From Streptomyces sp. JB150 (GTDB taxonomy: Bacteria > Actinomycetota > Actinomycetes > Streptomycetales > Streptomycetaceae), in the NCBI RefSeq assembly GCF_011193355.1, contig NZ_CP049780.1, positions 5,972,445-6,036,444 of the forward strand: DNA of 64,000 nt, in the 5' to 3' direction. The notes under the pieces are model-generated. The model had not been told where the DNA came from and did not search any database. It saw only the letters and a program-made list of their open reading frames with translations. This document shows positions 36,776 through 45,417 of the stretch, one piece after another. The translations under genes were made by a program, and so were the position numbers. The first letter of the stretch is position 1. The number at the start of each line of letters is the position of its first letter.

Positions 36776-39046
36776 TCAGACCCGCAGCGGCTCGGGTTCG
36801 CCGTCCTCGTCCCGCGCCGGCCGGCCCACGACCGCCTCCGGCGCCTCGTCGTGGGTGAGGTCGGGCAGCCGGTCGAGCCACCGCGGCAGGTACCAGTTGC
36901 GCTCGCCCAGCAGCGCCATCACCGCGGGCAGCAGCACACCCCGGATGATCGTCGCGTCGATCAGCACCGCCGCCGCCAGACCCACGCCCATCTGCTTCAT
37001 GGACTGCATGGACAGCGTGCCGAAGATGGCGAAGACGGCGACCATGATGACCGCGGCGCTGGTGACCACCCCGGCCGTGGTGACCACGCCGTGGGCGATC
37101 GCGTCCTTGGTGGAGCGGCCGCGCAGCCGCGCCTCGCGGATCCGCGACACCACGAACACGTGGTAGTCCATCGACAGACCGAACAGGATCACGAACAGGA
37201 ACAGCGGCAGCCAGCTGACGATCGCGCCGACGCCCTCCGCGCCCACCAGCGAGGCGCCCCAGCCGTGCTGGAAGACGGCGACCAGGATGCCGTAGGCGGC
37301 CCCCACCGACAGCAGGTTCAGCACGATCGAGGTGACCGCGACGGTCAGCGACCGGAACGACAGCAGCATCAGCACGAAGGCGAAGACCACCACGAAGACG
37401 AAGACCGGCACGACCGAGCCGACGAGCTGGTCGTTGAAGTCCTCCGACCCCGCGACCTGCCCGGTGATCGGCGCCTCGACGCCCTCCACCTTGCCGAGCG
37501 TGGCCGGGCGCACCTCGTCGCGCAGCTTGTCCAGGCTGGCCCCCGCCTTGTCCAGGTCGGAGCCGCCGACCAGCGGGACGTAGACGAAGGCGACGTTCTG
37601 CTCGTCGTGCAGCTTGATCTCGACCGGGCCGCGCGAGGCGCCCGAACTCACCGCGCGCTCCCGGAACGCGGCGAGCGCGTCGCGCACCTCGGGCGCGTTG
37701 ATGTCGTCCGCCTTGACGACCACCTCGGCCGGGTCGGAACCGCCCGGGAAGGCCTCGTTGACCCGGTTGTACGTCTGCACGATCGGCAGCGAGTCGCCGA
37801 ACTCCTGGTCCAGGGTGAGGTTCTGCGTCTTCATGCCGAGCGCGGGAGCCGCGATCGCCAGCAGCGCGCCGCACGCCACCACCACGGACACCACGGGCCG
37901 CGCGAGCACGCCCTTCAGCACGGCGGTCCAGAACCGGCTCCCGCCGGCGCCCCCGGAGCCGCCCCCGTCACGGCGCCGGCGGGACAGGAACGGGATACGG
38001 CCCTTGTCCACCCGCTCGCCCAGCAGCGACAGCAGCGCCGGCAGCACGGTCACCGACCCGATCATGGCGACGGCCACCACCATCAGCGAGGCCAGGCCCA
38101 TCGCCTCGAACTCGGCGATGCCGGTGAACAGCATGCCCGCCATCGCCACACAGACCGTCACACCGGAGACGACGATCGCGCGGCCACTGGTCGCGGCGGC
38201 GATCCGCAGCGCCGTCTGCGCGTCCCGCCCGGCGGCCCGCTCCTCACGCTCACGGCGCAGGTAGAACAGGCAGTAGTCGACCCCGACGGCCATGCCCACC
38301 AGCAGCATCACCGAGTTGGCGGTGTCGCTCATCGGCATCACATGGCTGATCAGGCCCATCAGACCCATCGTCGCCATGATCGCGGTGATCGCCAGCAGTA
38401 CCGGCAGCAGCGCCGCCACCAGCGCGCCGAACGCGATCAGCAGGATGCCGAGGGCGACCGGGACGGCGGAGTACTCGGCCTTCTTGAAGTCGTCGCCGAA
38501 CGCGTCGTCGAACGTCTTCATCATGCTCGCGCCGCCGATCTGCTCGATCCGCAGCGCCCCGTGGTCCCGCTGGACCTCCTCGACGGCCTTCAGCACGGGC
38601 TCGACGCGCTCGCCCGCGGTGTCCGCGTCGCCGCGCATGTCGAACTGCACCAGCGCGCTGCGGCCGTCCGCCGAGATCGTCTTCGTGTCGTACGGCGAGC
38701 TGATGTCGGTGACCCGGCCGGTCCCGTCGACCGCCCGCACCACGGCGTCGACGGCGGTCCGGAACTCCGCGTCGGTCGCCTTCAGCCGGCCGTCCTTCGA
38801 CTGGAGCAGGACCGTCTCACCGGCCGGCTCCTCGATCCCGGCGTCCTCGACGATCTTCGCCGCGGTGCGCGTCTCGCCCTTGATCTGGTCGCTGTCCTTG
38901 ACGTCGACCCGGCCCGCCGCCGAGCCGAGCCCCATCGCGAGGACGACGAACAGCACCCAGATGCCGATCGCCGCCCAGCGGTGCCGGGCGCTCCAGCCGC
39001 CGGCCCGGGCGGCGAACCCCCGTACCCGTGTCTGTCTGTCGGACAT
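36776..39046 (-). CDS. MMPL-family RND-type membrane transporter
   Basis: This 756-residue transporter has two repeats, each with one leading helix, an extracytoplasmic loop and a five-helix bundle, as in mycobacterial MmpL3/MmpL11-like proteins. The proton-relay-type helices read MLLVGMAVGVDYCLFYLRRE in the first half and LFLFVILFGLSMDYHVFVVS in the second, giving paired Asp-Tyr motifs. It probably exports lipids or hydrophobic compounds using the proton gradient. The start at ATG 39046 (MSDRQTRVRGF) is preferred over 39070 because AGGGGGACC precedes it. There is no adjacent TetR regulator or biosynthetic gene. Confidence 0.93.
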   Translation of the reverse strand: MSDRQTRVRGFAARAGGWSARHRWAAIGIWVLFVVLAMGLGSAAGRVDVKDSDQIKGETRTAAKIVEDAGIEEPAGETVLLQSKDGRLKATDAEFRTAVDAVVRAVDGTGRVTDISSPYDTKTISADGRSALVQFDMRGDADTAGERVEPVLKAVEEVQRDHGALRIEQIGGASMMKTFDDAFGDDFKKAEYSAVPVALGILLIAFGALVAALLPVLLAITAIMATMGLMGLISHVMPMSDTANSVMLLVGMAVGVDYCLFYLRREREERAAGRDAQTALRIAAATSGRAIVVSGVTVCVAMAGMLFTGIAEFEAMGLASLMVVAVAMIGSVTVLPALLSLLGERVDKGRIPFLSRRRRDGGGSGGAGGSRFWTAVLKGVLARPVVSVVVACGALLAIAAPALGMKTQNLTLDQEFGDSLPIVQTYNRVNEAFPGGSDPAEVVVKADDINAPEVRDALAAFRERAVSSGASRGPVEIKLHDEQNVAFVYVPLVGGSDLDKAGASLDKLRDEVRPATLGKVEGVEAPITGQVAGSEDFNDQLVGSVVPVFVFVVVFAFVLMLLSFRSLTVAVTSIVLNLLSVGAAYGILVAVFQHGWGASLVGAEGVGAIVSWLPLFLFVILFGLSMDYHVFVVSRIREARLRGRSTKDAIAHGVVTTAGVVTSAAVIMVAVFAIFGTLSMQSMKQMGVGLAAAVLIDATIIRGVLLPAVMALLGERNWYLPRWLDRLPDLTHDEAPEAVVGRPARDEDGEPEPLRV

Positions 39047-39410
39047 CAAGGTCCCCCTGCCGGTCTTCATGCCGGACTGCCCCTCCTGCGCGGCGGCGGC
39101 CCCCTGCCGCCACCTGTCGCTTCTGACGGTAGGGGCCGGGCAACGCCATCTCGTCGTGCTGCCCGGTGAAGCGGAGCACCCCCGGCTACTCCCCTCGGCC
39201 CCCCGCCGCTCCCCACTGAGGAGGACGCGGGCCCCTTACATCTATCGGGACATCCCCCACATCCACCGGGACACCCGCAGGCCGGACGGGCGGGCGGCGC
39301 ACCGCTGTTGCGGAGTGCGCGACCTTGTCGAACAAGTCACAGACGCGTGCGGCTGTTGATGCACGACCCCTGCCTCGGCCAGAGTCTCCCGCAACCCCCC
39401 GCCCCGGGCC
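39047..39410. other. Gene-free divergent intergenic region
   Basis: This is the upstream region of the MMPL gene and of the DUF1697 gene. I see no plausible ORF on either strand. It contains a small perfect inverted repeat CTTGT-CGA-ACAAG (39324-39336) in an AT-richer patch that could be part of a promoter or operator. Confidence 0.5.
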
Positions 39411-39457
39411 GGCGGTCGTCGTGCCCGCCCCCACGGGGCACGACGACCGCCTAGGGT
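39411..39457 (+). promoter_or_regulatory. 16-bp perfect hairpin overlapping a leaderless promoter
   Basis: GGCGGTCGTCGTGCCC (39411-39426) and its exact complement (39436-39451) form a 16-bp stem with a 9-base loop. The -10 TAGGGT (39452-39457) follows directly, 7 bases before GTG 39465. As DNA this is an operator-like palindrome covering the -35 region. As a terminator it has no upstream plus-strand gene to stop. Confidence 0.6.
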
Positions 39458-39464
39458 GGGGCCC

Positions 39465-40013
39465 GTGACGACGTATGCGGCGCTGCTGCGCGGGATCAAC
39501 GTGGGCGGCAGCAAGAAGATCCCGATGGCCGACCTGCGCACCCTCATGGAAGGCCTCGGCCACGACGGCGTGCGCACCTACCTCCAGAGCGGCCAGGCCG
39601 CGTTCACCTCCGCCCGCGGCGACGAGGAGTCCCTGGCCGCCGAACTCACCCGGGCGATCGAGCAGCGGTACGGCTTCCCGGTGGACGTCATCGTGCGCGA
39701 CCACGCCTATCTGCAGGCGGTCGCCGACGCCTGCCCGTTCCCCGCCGCCGGCCTGGAGCCCAGGCAGCTCCACGTCACCTACTTCTCCGCCCCGGTCGAT
39801 GAGGACCGGTTCGCCGCCGTCGACCGCGAGGCCCACCTCCCGGAGGAGTTCCGCCTCGGCGACCGCGCCCTCTACCTCTACGCCCCGGACGGCCTCGGTC
39901 GCTCCAGACTCGCCGAGGCCCTCTCCCGCCCCCGCCTGACCAAGGGCGTCATCGCCACCACCCGCAACTGGAACACCGTGCTCAAGCTGGTCGAACTGAC
40001 CGCTCCTCGGTGA
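39465..40013 (+). CDS. DUF1697 family protein
   Basis: This 182-residue cytoplasmic protein matches DUF1697. The N-terminus TTYAALLRGINVGGSKKIPM is the family hallmark, followed by LQSGQAAFTS and the C-terminal LTKGVIATTRNWNTVLKL. The biochemical function is unknown. GTG 39465 (VTTYAALLRG) is preferred over the GTG at 39456, because the -10 element lies at 39452-39457 and would overlap the earlier start. The transcript is probably leaderless. Confidence 0.92.
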   Translation: MTTYAALLRGINVGGSKKIPMADLRTLMEGLGHDGVRTYLQSGQAAFTSARGDEESLAAELTRAIEQRYGFPVDVIVRDHAYLQAVADACPFPAAGLEPRQLHVTYFSAPVDEDRFAAVDREAHLPEEFRLGDRALYLYAPDGLGRSRLAEALSRPRLTKGVIATTRNWNTVLKLVELTAPR

Positions 40014-40089
40014 GGGAACCCCACGGCGCGCCCGTTCGTCCTCACAGACGAGGCCGGACCTCCGGACGACGCGACGGAATCGAGGGGCC

Positions 40090-40305
40090 ATGAGCACGAA
40101 CGACCCGAAGCTGCAGACGACTTTGGCCGACGGACGGCGGCTCACCCTGTCGCTCCCGCCGACGGACGCGCCCTGGGCCGCCGACGGCGTCGCGGGCCTG
40201 CGCCCCGTCCCGCCCACCCACACCGGCCGCGGCGACGAACCCCAGCCGCTGCCGTCCCGTCCCGCGCTGCCGCTGGACGTCGCCCTGCTCGGCCTGGGAG
40301 CCTGA
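40090..40305 (+). CDS. Small hypothetical protein
   Basis: This 71-residue ORF starts at ATG 40090, close behind GAGGGG. It begins with a polar segment (STNDPKLQTTLADGRRLTLS), then Pro-rich sequence, ending LPLDVALLGLGA. No family is recognised. GC-rich third positions and the ribosome-binding site favour a real gene. It converges with the sirohydrochlorin chelatase gene. Confidence 0.5.
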   Translation: MSTNDPKLQTTLADGRRLTLSLPPTDAPWAADGVAGLRPVPPTHTGRGDEPQPLPSRPALPLDVALLGLGA

Positions 40306-40371
40306 GCGGGCCCTGAGCCAGCCCGTTGCCGGCCCCCTTCCCGAGCCCTGAACCGGCCGTTCCCGGGCGCC

Positions 40372-41106
40372 CTACGCGCCGACCGCCGCCGGCATCGGCG
40401 CACGCGCCCCGTCGTAGCGCTCCACCAGCAGCCGGGCCACCTCCGGTGCCGGGCCCAGGACGTCGGCGAGGACGTCCGCCTCGGCGGCGCCGCGGGCGAT
40501 GCGGTCCGGGAGGAAGCCGGGGGCCAGGACGTACGGGGCGACGGCGACGCGGGCGCAGCCCAGCGCACGCAGTTCGCGCACCGCGTCCTCGGTGCGCGGA
40601 AGGGATGCGGAGGCGAACGCAGGCCGCACGGCGCACCAACCGGTGTGCCGCCACTCCCGCGCGATTTCTGCGATCACTGCGATCGCCTCCGGGTCGGTGG
40701 ACCCCGCCGAGGCCAGCACGACCCCGGTCGAGGACTTGTCGGCGGGGCTCAGCCCCACCTCGTACAGCCGCCGTTCCAGAGCGGCGAGCAGCAGCGGCGA
40801 CGGGCCGAGCACGTCCGCCTGGCGGATCCGCAGCCGGCGCGGCGCCTCCCGCAGCACCGCGGGGATGTCCGCCTTGGCGTGGAACGCGCGGGTCAGCAGC
40901 AGCGGCAGCGCGACCACGTCCCGCACGCCCTCCGCCGCCAGGGACTCCAGCACCGCCGGCACGGACGGGATGGTGAAGTCCAGGAAGCCGGTCTCCACCC
41001 GCAGGCCCGGACGCTCGGCGCGCACCCGCTCCACGAGGGCGTGCACGGTCGCGGCGTGCCGCGGGTCGCGGCTGCCGTGGGCGATGACGACAAGCACCGG
41101 CCGCAT
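40372..41106 (-). CDS. Sirohydrochlorin chelatase (CbiX/SirB-like)
   Basis: This 244-residue chelatase of the CbiX/SirB type inserts ferrous iron into sirohydrochlorin to make siroheme, the cofactor of the sulfite reductase encoded upstream in the cluster. The metal-binding His residues are in VLVVIAHGSRDPRHA near the N-terminus and LLTRAFHAKADIPAVL. A second half repeats the fold (GVVLASAGSTDPEAIAVIAE) with the His replaced, as in single-site enzymes. It is the last gene of the sulfur block, 5 bases after the permease stop. No other siroheme-synthesis gene is present. Confidence 0.9.
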   Translation of the reverse strand: MRPVLVVIAHGSRDPRHAATVHALVERVRAERPGLRVETGFLDFTIPSVPAVLESLAAEGVRDVVALPLLLTRAFHAKADIPAVLREAPRRLRIRQADVLGPSPLLLAALERRLYEVGLSPADKSSTGVVLASAGSTDPEAIAVIAEIAREWRHTGWCAVRPAFASASLPRTEDAVRELRALGCARVAVAPYVLAPGFLPDRIARGAAEADVLADVLGPAPEVARLLVERYDGARAPMPAAVGA

Positions 41107-41111
41107 GGGAA

Positions 41112-42014
41112 TCAGCCCTTCACCAGCAGACCGCGGCCGCGCAGCACCCGCCGCTCCAGCGGACTGAAGATCAGCAGGTCGATCGCGATACCGACGATCA
41201 GGATGAGCAGGATGGCGAGGAACACCATCGACATGGAGCTGGTGTTGCGGCCGTTCTCCAGCAGCTGGCCGAGCCCCACGCCGAGGTCGGGGGAGGAGGC
41301 GATGATCTCGGCGGCCATCAGGGACCGCCAGGAGAACGCCCAGCCCTGCTTCAGGCCCGCGAGGTAGCCGGGCAGCGCGGCGGGCATGACGATGTGCCAG
41401 GTGCCCTTCAGCCCCGTCGCGCCCAGCGTGCGGCCCGCGCGCAGATACAGCGGCGGCACCTGGTCCACGCCCGACACCAGTCCGTTGGCGATGGACGGGA
41501 CCGCGCCGAGCAGAATGACGGTGTACATCATCGAGTTGTTCAGGCCCAGCCAGATCACGGCCGGCGGCACCCACGCCACCGACGGCAGCGACTGCAGGCC
41601 CGACAGGATGGGGCCGATCGCCGCCCGCACGAACTTCACCCGCGCCACCAGCAGCCCCAGTGGGGTGCCGATGGCGAGCGCGAGCAGGAAGCCGAGCAGG
41701 CCGCGCGAGACGGACGTCCAGATGTAGTCCAGCAGGGTGCCCTGCAGCCAGGCGGTGCGGACCTCGGCCCACACGTCGGCGGGGGCGGGCAGCTTCGTCG
41801 GGTCGTCGACGATCCCGAAGGCGACCAGCGCCTGCCACACCACCAGCACCAGCGCGATCGCGGTGACCGGCGGCAGCACCTTGCGCAGCAGCGTCTCGCG
41901 CAGCGGGGTGCGGTTCGACTCGACCGTCTCCAGGGCGTCCAGACCGGCCTCCAGGCCGGCCAGATCGCTCCCGTCCCTGACGGGCGCGCCGGCGGACGTG
42001 TCAGTGCTGGCCAT
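41112..42014 (-). CDS. ABC transporter permease (SsuC/TauC-like)
   Basis: This 300-residue permease has about six membrane helices and the typical binding-protein-dependent loop (LRAGRTLGATGLKGTWHIVM then PAALPGYLAGLKQGWAFSWR). It resembles permeases of nitrate/sulfonate/taurine importers. In this sulfur operon it should import sulfonates or a similar sulfur source. ATG 42014 lies inside the end of the ATPase gene (overlap 42001-42014), indicating coupled translation. Confidence 0.9.
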   Translation of the reverse strand: MASTDTSAGAPVRDGSDLAGLEAGLDALETVESNRTPLRETLLRKVLPPVTAIALVLVVWQALVAFGIVDDPTKLPAPADVWAEVRTAWLQGTLLDYIWTSVSRGLLGFLLALAIGTPLGLLVARVKFVRAAIGPILSGLQSLPSVAWVPPAVIWLGLNNSMMYTVILLGAVPSIANGLVSGVDQVPPLYLRAGRTLGATGLKGTWHIVMPAALPGYLAGLKQGWAFSWRSLMAAEIIASSPDLGVGLGQLLENGRNTSSMSMVFLAILLILIVGIAIDLLIFSPLERRVLRGRGLLVKG

Positions 42015-42798
42015 GGCGGCGGATCTCCCCACGCAGTTCCTCGGTGATCTCCCGGGACAGCTCGGCGACCTCGCTGTCCTCGATACGGCGCGGCTGCGGG
42101 ATGCCCACCGTCCACTGGCGCGCGATGCGGCCCGGCCGGGAGGACAGCAGCACCACGCGCTGTGCGAGCCGTACCGCCTCGCGCACGTTGTGCGTCACGA
42201 ACAGCACCGACAGGCCGGTCTCGCGCCAGATGCGGGTCAGCTCGTCGTGCAGCACGTCGCGGGTGATGGCGTCCAGCGCCGCGAACGGCTCGTCCATCAG
42301 CAGCAGCCTGCTGTCCTGGGCGAGGGCACGCGCCATCGCCACCCGCTGGCGCATACCGCCGGACAGCTCGTGCACCCGCTTGCCGTACGCGCCCTTCAGG
42401 CGGACCAGTTCGAGCAGTTCCTCGGCCCGTTCGCGGCGCTCGGCCTTGGCGGCGACGCCGCGCAGCTTCAGCGCCAGCTCGATGTTCTTGCCCGCCGTCA
42501 GCCACGGGAACAGCGCGTGCTCCTGGAACATCAGCGCCGGCCGGCCGTCGGTCGCGATCGACCCGGCGGACGGCTTGTCCAGTCCGGCCACCAGGTTGAG
42601 CAGGGTGGACTTGCCGCATCCCGAGGCGCCCAGGAGGGTGACGAACTCGCCCGGCGCGACATCGAGGCTGATGTCGTCCAGCACGAGCTGCTGCCCGGCG
42701 GGGCCCGGGAACGACTTCGAGACGTGCGCGATGCGGGCGGCGTGCGCGGCGGCCGAGGTCTCGGTACCGTCGGCGGCCTTGGCGAGTGTCGTGGCCAT
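42001..42798 (-). CDS. ABC transporter ATP-binding protein (SsuB/TauB-like)
   Basis: This 265-residue ATPase has Walker A GASGCGKST, signature LSGGMRQRVAMARAL, Walker B RLLLMDEPFAALD and the His switch FVTHNVREAV. It energises the sulfonate-type importer together with the permease downstream and the binding protein upstream. ATG 42798 (MATTLAKA) has GGAGG 8 bases before it, which decides against the GTG at 42807. Confidence 0.93.
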   Translation of the reverse strand: MATTLAKAADGTETSAAAHAARIAHVSKSFPGPAGQQLVLDDISLDVAPGEFVTLLGASGCGKSTLLNLVAGLDKPSAGSIATDGRPALMFQEHALFPWLTAGKNIELALKLRGVAAKAERRERAEELLELVRLKGAYGKRVHELSGGMRQRVAMARALAQDSRLLLMDEPFAALDAITRDVLHDELTRIWRETGLSVLFVTHNVREAVRLAQRVVLLSSRPGRIARQWTVGIPQPRRIEDSEVAELSREITEELRGEIRRHGQH

Positions 42799-42830
42799 GG
42801 TCGTCACCTCCTGGATCTCTCGGAAATCGG

Positions 42831-43934
42831 TTACCGGACGCCGAGGCCGGCGTCGTCGACGGTGGCCTCACCCCTGGCCGTCAGGACCTTGTTGAGCAGG
42901 GTGAGGTCGTAGATCCCGGTCAGGTCCGGCTGCTCCAGCAGACCGGCCTTGACCGCGTGTCCGGCCTGGGCTTCGAGGGTGGCGGCCAGCGGGTCGTCCA
43001 GGAAGGCGATCGACTTCCAGGCCGGGTCGATGACGTCCGCGGGCAGCGGCTTGCCGGTGTCGGCCGCCAGTTGCTCGTTCGCGGCCGCCTTGGCCTGCTC
43101 CGGGTGGGCGTTGATCCACTCGTTCGCCGCGACCGACGCCCGCAGCACCGCCTCGACGACGTCCGGGTGCTCCTTGAGGAAGTCCTGCCGCACGATGATG
43201 TTCGTGATGACGAACTTCTCGTCCGGCCACAGGCCGGACTCGTCCAGCAGCACCTTCGCGCCCTCGGAGACCAGCTTCGAGGCGGTCGGCTCGGGCACCC
43301 ACGCGCCGTCGATGGAACCGGACTTGTAGGCGTCGGGGGTCACCTTGTTGTCGGTGCGCACGACGGAGACGTCGCCCTTGCCGCTCTGCGCGTCGACCGT
43401 CCAGCCCTGCTCGGCGGCCCAGTTGAGGAACGCCACGTCCTGCGTGTTGCCGAGCTGCGGGGTGGCGATCTTCTTGCCCTTGACGTCCTTCAGGGACGAG
43501 ATCTTCTCCGGGTTCACCACCAGCTTCACTCCGCCGGACGCCGAACCGCCGATGATCCGCAGGTTCTTCCCGTGCGCCTTCACATAGCCGTTGATGGCGG
43601 GGGAGGGGCCGATCCAGCCGATGTCGATCGACTTCGAGTTCAGCGCCTCGATCTCCGAGGGGCCCGCGTTGAAGGTGGCGTACTGCGCGACCGTGGCGCC
43701 CAGCTGCTTCTGGAAGAAGCCCTGCTGCCGCCCGACCAGCGCGGTCGCGTGCGTGAGGTTGCCGAAGTAGCCGATCCGGACGGAGTCCAGACCGTCGATC
43801 TTCTTCGCCCCGGCGGCGATCCGCACGGTGTCGTCGTCCTTGGCCTGGGAGCCGTAGCCGCACGCGGCGAGCGCGAGCAGCGGGAGGGCGGCGATCACCG
43901 CGAGGGCGCGGCGCGGGACGGGGGTGGCAGGCAC
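42831..43934 (-). CDS. Substrate-binding lipoprotein (SsuA/TauA-like)
   Basis: This 367-residue binding protein begins with a lipoprotein signal and lipobox ALAACG (Cys about residue 25). The mature part has the NMT1/SsuA pattern: VRIGYFGNLTHATALVGRQQ, then PSEIEALNSKSIDIGWIGPSP and GKKIATPQLGNTQDVAFLNW. It probably captures an aliphatic sulfonate or related sulfur compound. It starts at GTG 43934 after GAGAGGAA. It lies 146 bases downstream of cysN, so it may be cotranscribed or have its own promoter. Confidence 0.9.
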   Translation of the reverse strand: MPATPVPRRALAVIAALPLLALAACGYGSQAKDDDTVRIAAGAKKIDGLDSVRIGYFGNLTHATALVGRQQGFFQKQLGATVAQYATFNAGPSEIEALNSKSIDIGWIGPSPAINGYVKAHGKNLRIIGGSASGGVKLVVNPEKISSLKDVKGKKIATPQLGNTQDVAFLNWAAEQGWTVDAQSGKGDVSVVRTDNKVTPDAYKSGSIDGAWVPEPTASKLVSEGAKVLLDESGLWPDEKFVITNIIVRQDFLKEHPDVVEAVLRASVAANEWINAHPEQAKAAANEQLAADTGKPLPADVIDPAWKSIAFLDDPLAATLEAQAGHAVKAGLLEQPDLTGIYDLTLLNKVLTARGEATVDDAGLGVR

Positions 43935-44080
43935 GGGGTGTTCCTCTCGGGGACCCGGCGGTCACGGAGCCGGTTCAGTCCGTGGCCGGGAGGTCGGCGG
44001 GTTCTCGGCGGCGGTGTACGGGGTCCGTGGGTGTCATCGCGGACAGCGCCGTACACCACGGCTGAAGCGGGAGTTCACGC

Positions 44081-45415
44081 TCAGAAGTCCCACCCGTCGT
44101 CCTCGGCCGCGTCCTTGACGGGCTCGGGGGAGGCGAACGACTCGCCGACCATGCCGGCGGTGAGGGTCGTGCCGTCGTTCGGGTCGATCAGGATGAACGA
44201 GCCCGTGCGCCGCGAGTCGGCGTAGGAGTCGACCGGCAGCGGCTCGGCGGTACGGATCTTCACCCGGCCGATGTCGTTGGCGACGAGCCGGCCCGGGAGC
44301 GGGTGCAGGGACAGGTCGTCCAGCGTCAGCCGGGACGGGATGTCCTTCACGATGGCCTTGACCGTGCGGGTGCCGTGCTTGAGCAGCACCCGGTGGCCGA
44401 CGGTCAGCGGGGCGTCGGCGACGTGGCAGACGGTCGCCTCGACGTCCTGGGTGGTCGGCGGGGCGTCCTTGCTCGGCACGATCAGGTCGCCGCGCGAGAT
44501 GTCGATGTCGTCGGCGAGCAGCAGCGTCACCGACTGCGGCGTCCAGGCCACGTCGACCGGCTTGCCCAGCAGGTCGATGCCGGTGATCGTGGTGGCCCGG
44601 CCGGACGGCAGCACGGTGACCTGCTCGCCGACGCGGAAGGTGCCCGCCGCGATCTGCCCGGCGTACCCGCGGTAGTCGGGGTGCTCGGCGGTCTGCGGGC
44701 GGATCACGTACTGCACGGGCAGCCGCGCGTGGCAGTGCGCCAGGTCGTGGCTGACCGGGACCGTCTCCAGGTGCTCCAGGACGGTCGGGCCGCCGTACCA
44801 GTCCATGTTCGCCGACGGCTCCACGACGTTGTCGCCGGCGAGCGCGGAGATCGGGATCGCGGTGACCTCGGGGACGCCCAGCTCGGTGGCGTACGCGGTG
44901 AACTCCTCGGCGATGGCCGCGAACACCTTCTCCCGGTAGCCGACGAGGTCCATCTTGTTGACGGCCAGCACCACGTGCGGCACCCGCAGCAGCGCGGCGA
45001 TCGCGGCGTGCCGGCGGGTCTGCTCGACGACGCCGTTGCGGGCGTCGACGAGGATCACGGTCAGCTCGGCCGTCGAGGCGCCGGTGACCATGTTCCGCGT
45101 GTACTGCACGTGGCCGGGCGTGTCGGCGAGGATGAACCGGCGCCGGGGCGTGGCGAAGTAACGGTACGCCACGTCGATGGTGATGCCCTGCTCGCGCTCG
45201 GCGCGCAGGCCGTCGGTCAGCAGCGCGAGGTCCGGTGCGTCCTGGCCGCGGCTGCGGGAGGCGTGCTCGACGGCCTCCAGCTGGTCGGCGAGGACCGACT
45301 TGGAGTCGTGCAGCAGCCGTCCGACCAGGGTGGACTTGCCGTCGTCGACGGAGCCCGCGGTGGCGAACCGCAGCAGGGTGGTGGCCGAGAGCTCCTCGGT
45401 CGTGGTCGTGCTCAT
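44081..45415 (-). CDS. cysN: Sulfate adenylyltransferase subunit 1 (GTPase)
   Basis: CysN (444 residues) is the GTPase subunit that drives APS synthesis by CysD. The P-loop is TAGSVDDGKSTLVGRLLHDS, the switch region is ADTPGHVQYTRNM, and the guanine-specificity motif is LAVNKMDLV. Elongation-factor-like beta domains follow (from about residue 225). There is no C-terminal APS kinase domain; a separate cysC is present. It starts 2 bases after the cysD stop, so the two are cotranscribed. Confidence 0.97.
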   Translation of the reverse strand: MSTTTTEELSATTLLRFATAGSVDDGKSTLVGRLLHDSKSVLADQLEAVEHASRSRGQDAPDLALLTDGLRAEREQGITIDVAYRYFATPRRRFILADTPGHVQYTRNMVTGASTAELTVILVDARNGVVEQTRRHAAIAALLRVPHVVLAVNKMDLVGYREKVFAAIAEEFTAYATELGVPEVTAIPISALAGDNVVEPSANMDWYGGPTVLEHLETVPVSHDLAHCHARLPVQYVIRPQTAEHPDYRGYAGQIAAGTFRVGEQVTVLPSGRATTITGIDLLGKPVDVAWTPQSVTLLLADDIDISRGDLIVPSKDAPPTTQDVEATVCHVADAPLTVGHRVLLKHGTRTVKAIVKDIPSRLTLDDLSLHPLPGRLVANDIGRVKIRTAEPLPVDSYADSRRTGSFILIDPNDGTTLTAGMVGESFASPEPVKDAAEDDGWDF

Positions 45416-45417
45416 GC

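Noticed and set aside
36332..39169. 945-codon plus-strand frame rich in Arg, His, Gln and Asp
   Set aside because: It is the antisense of the MMPL gene, and no domain is recognisable.
43935..44080. 20-codon ORF between cysN and the binding-protein gene, considered as a second leader peptide
   Set aside because: It has no Cys codon and no RRHVDL-type core, and it is poorly placed relative to a promoter.
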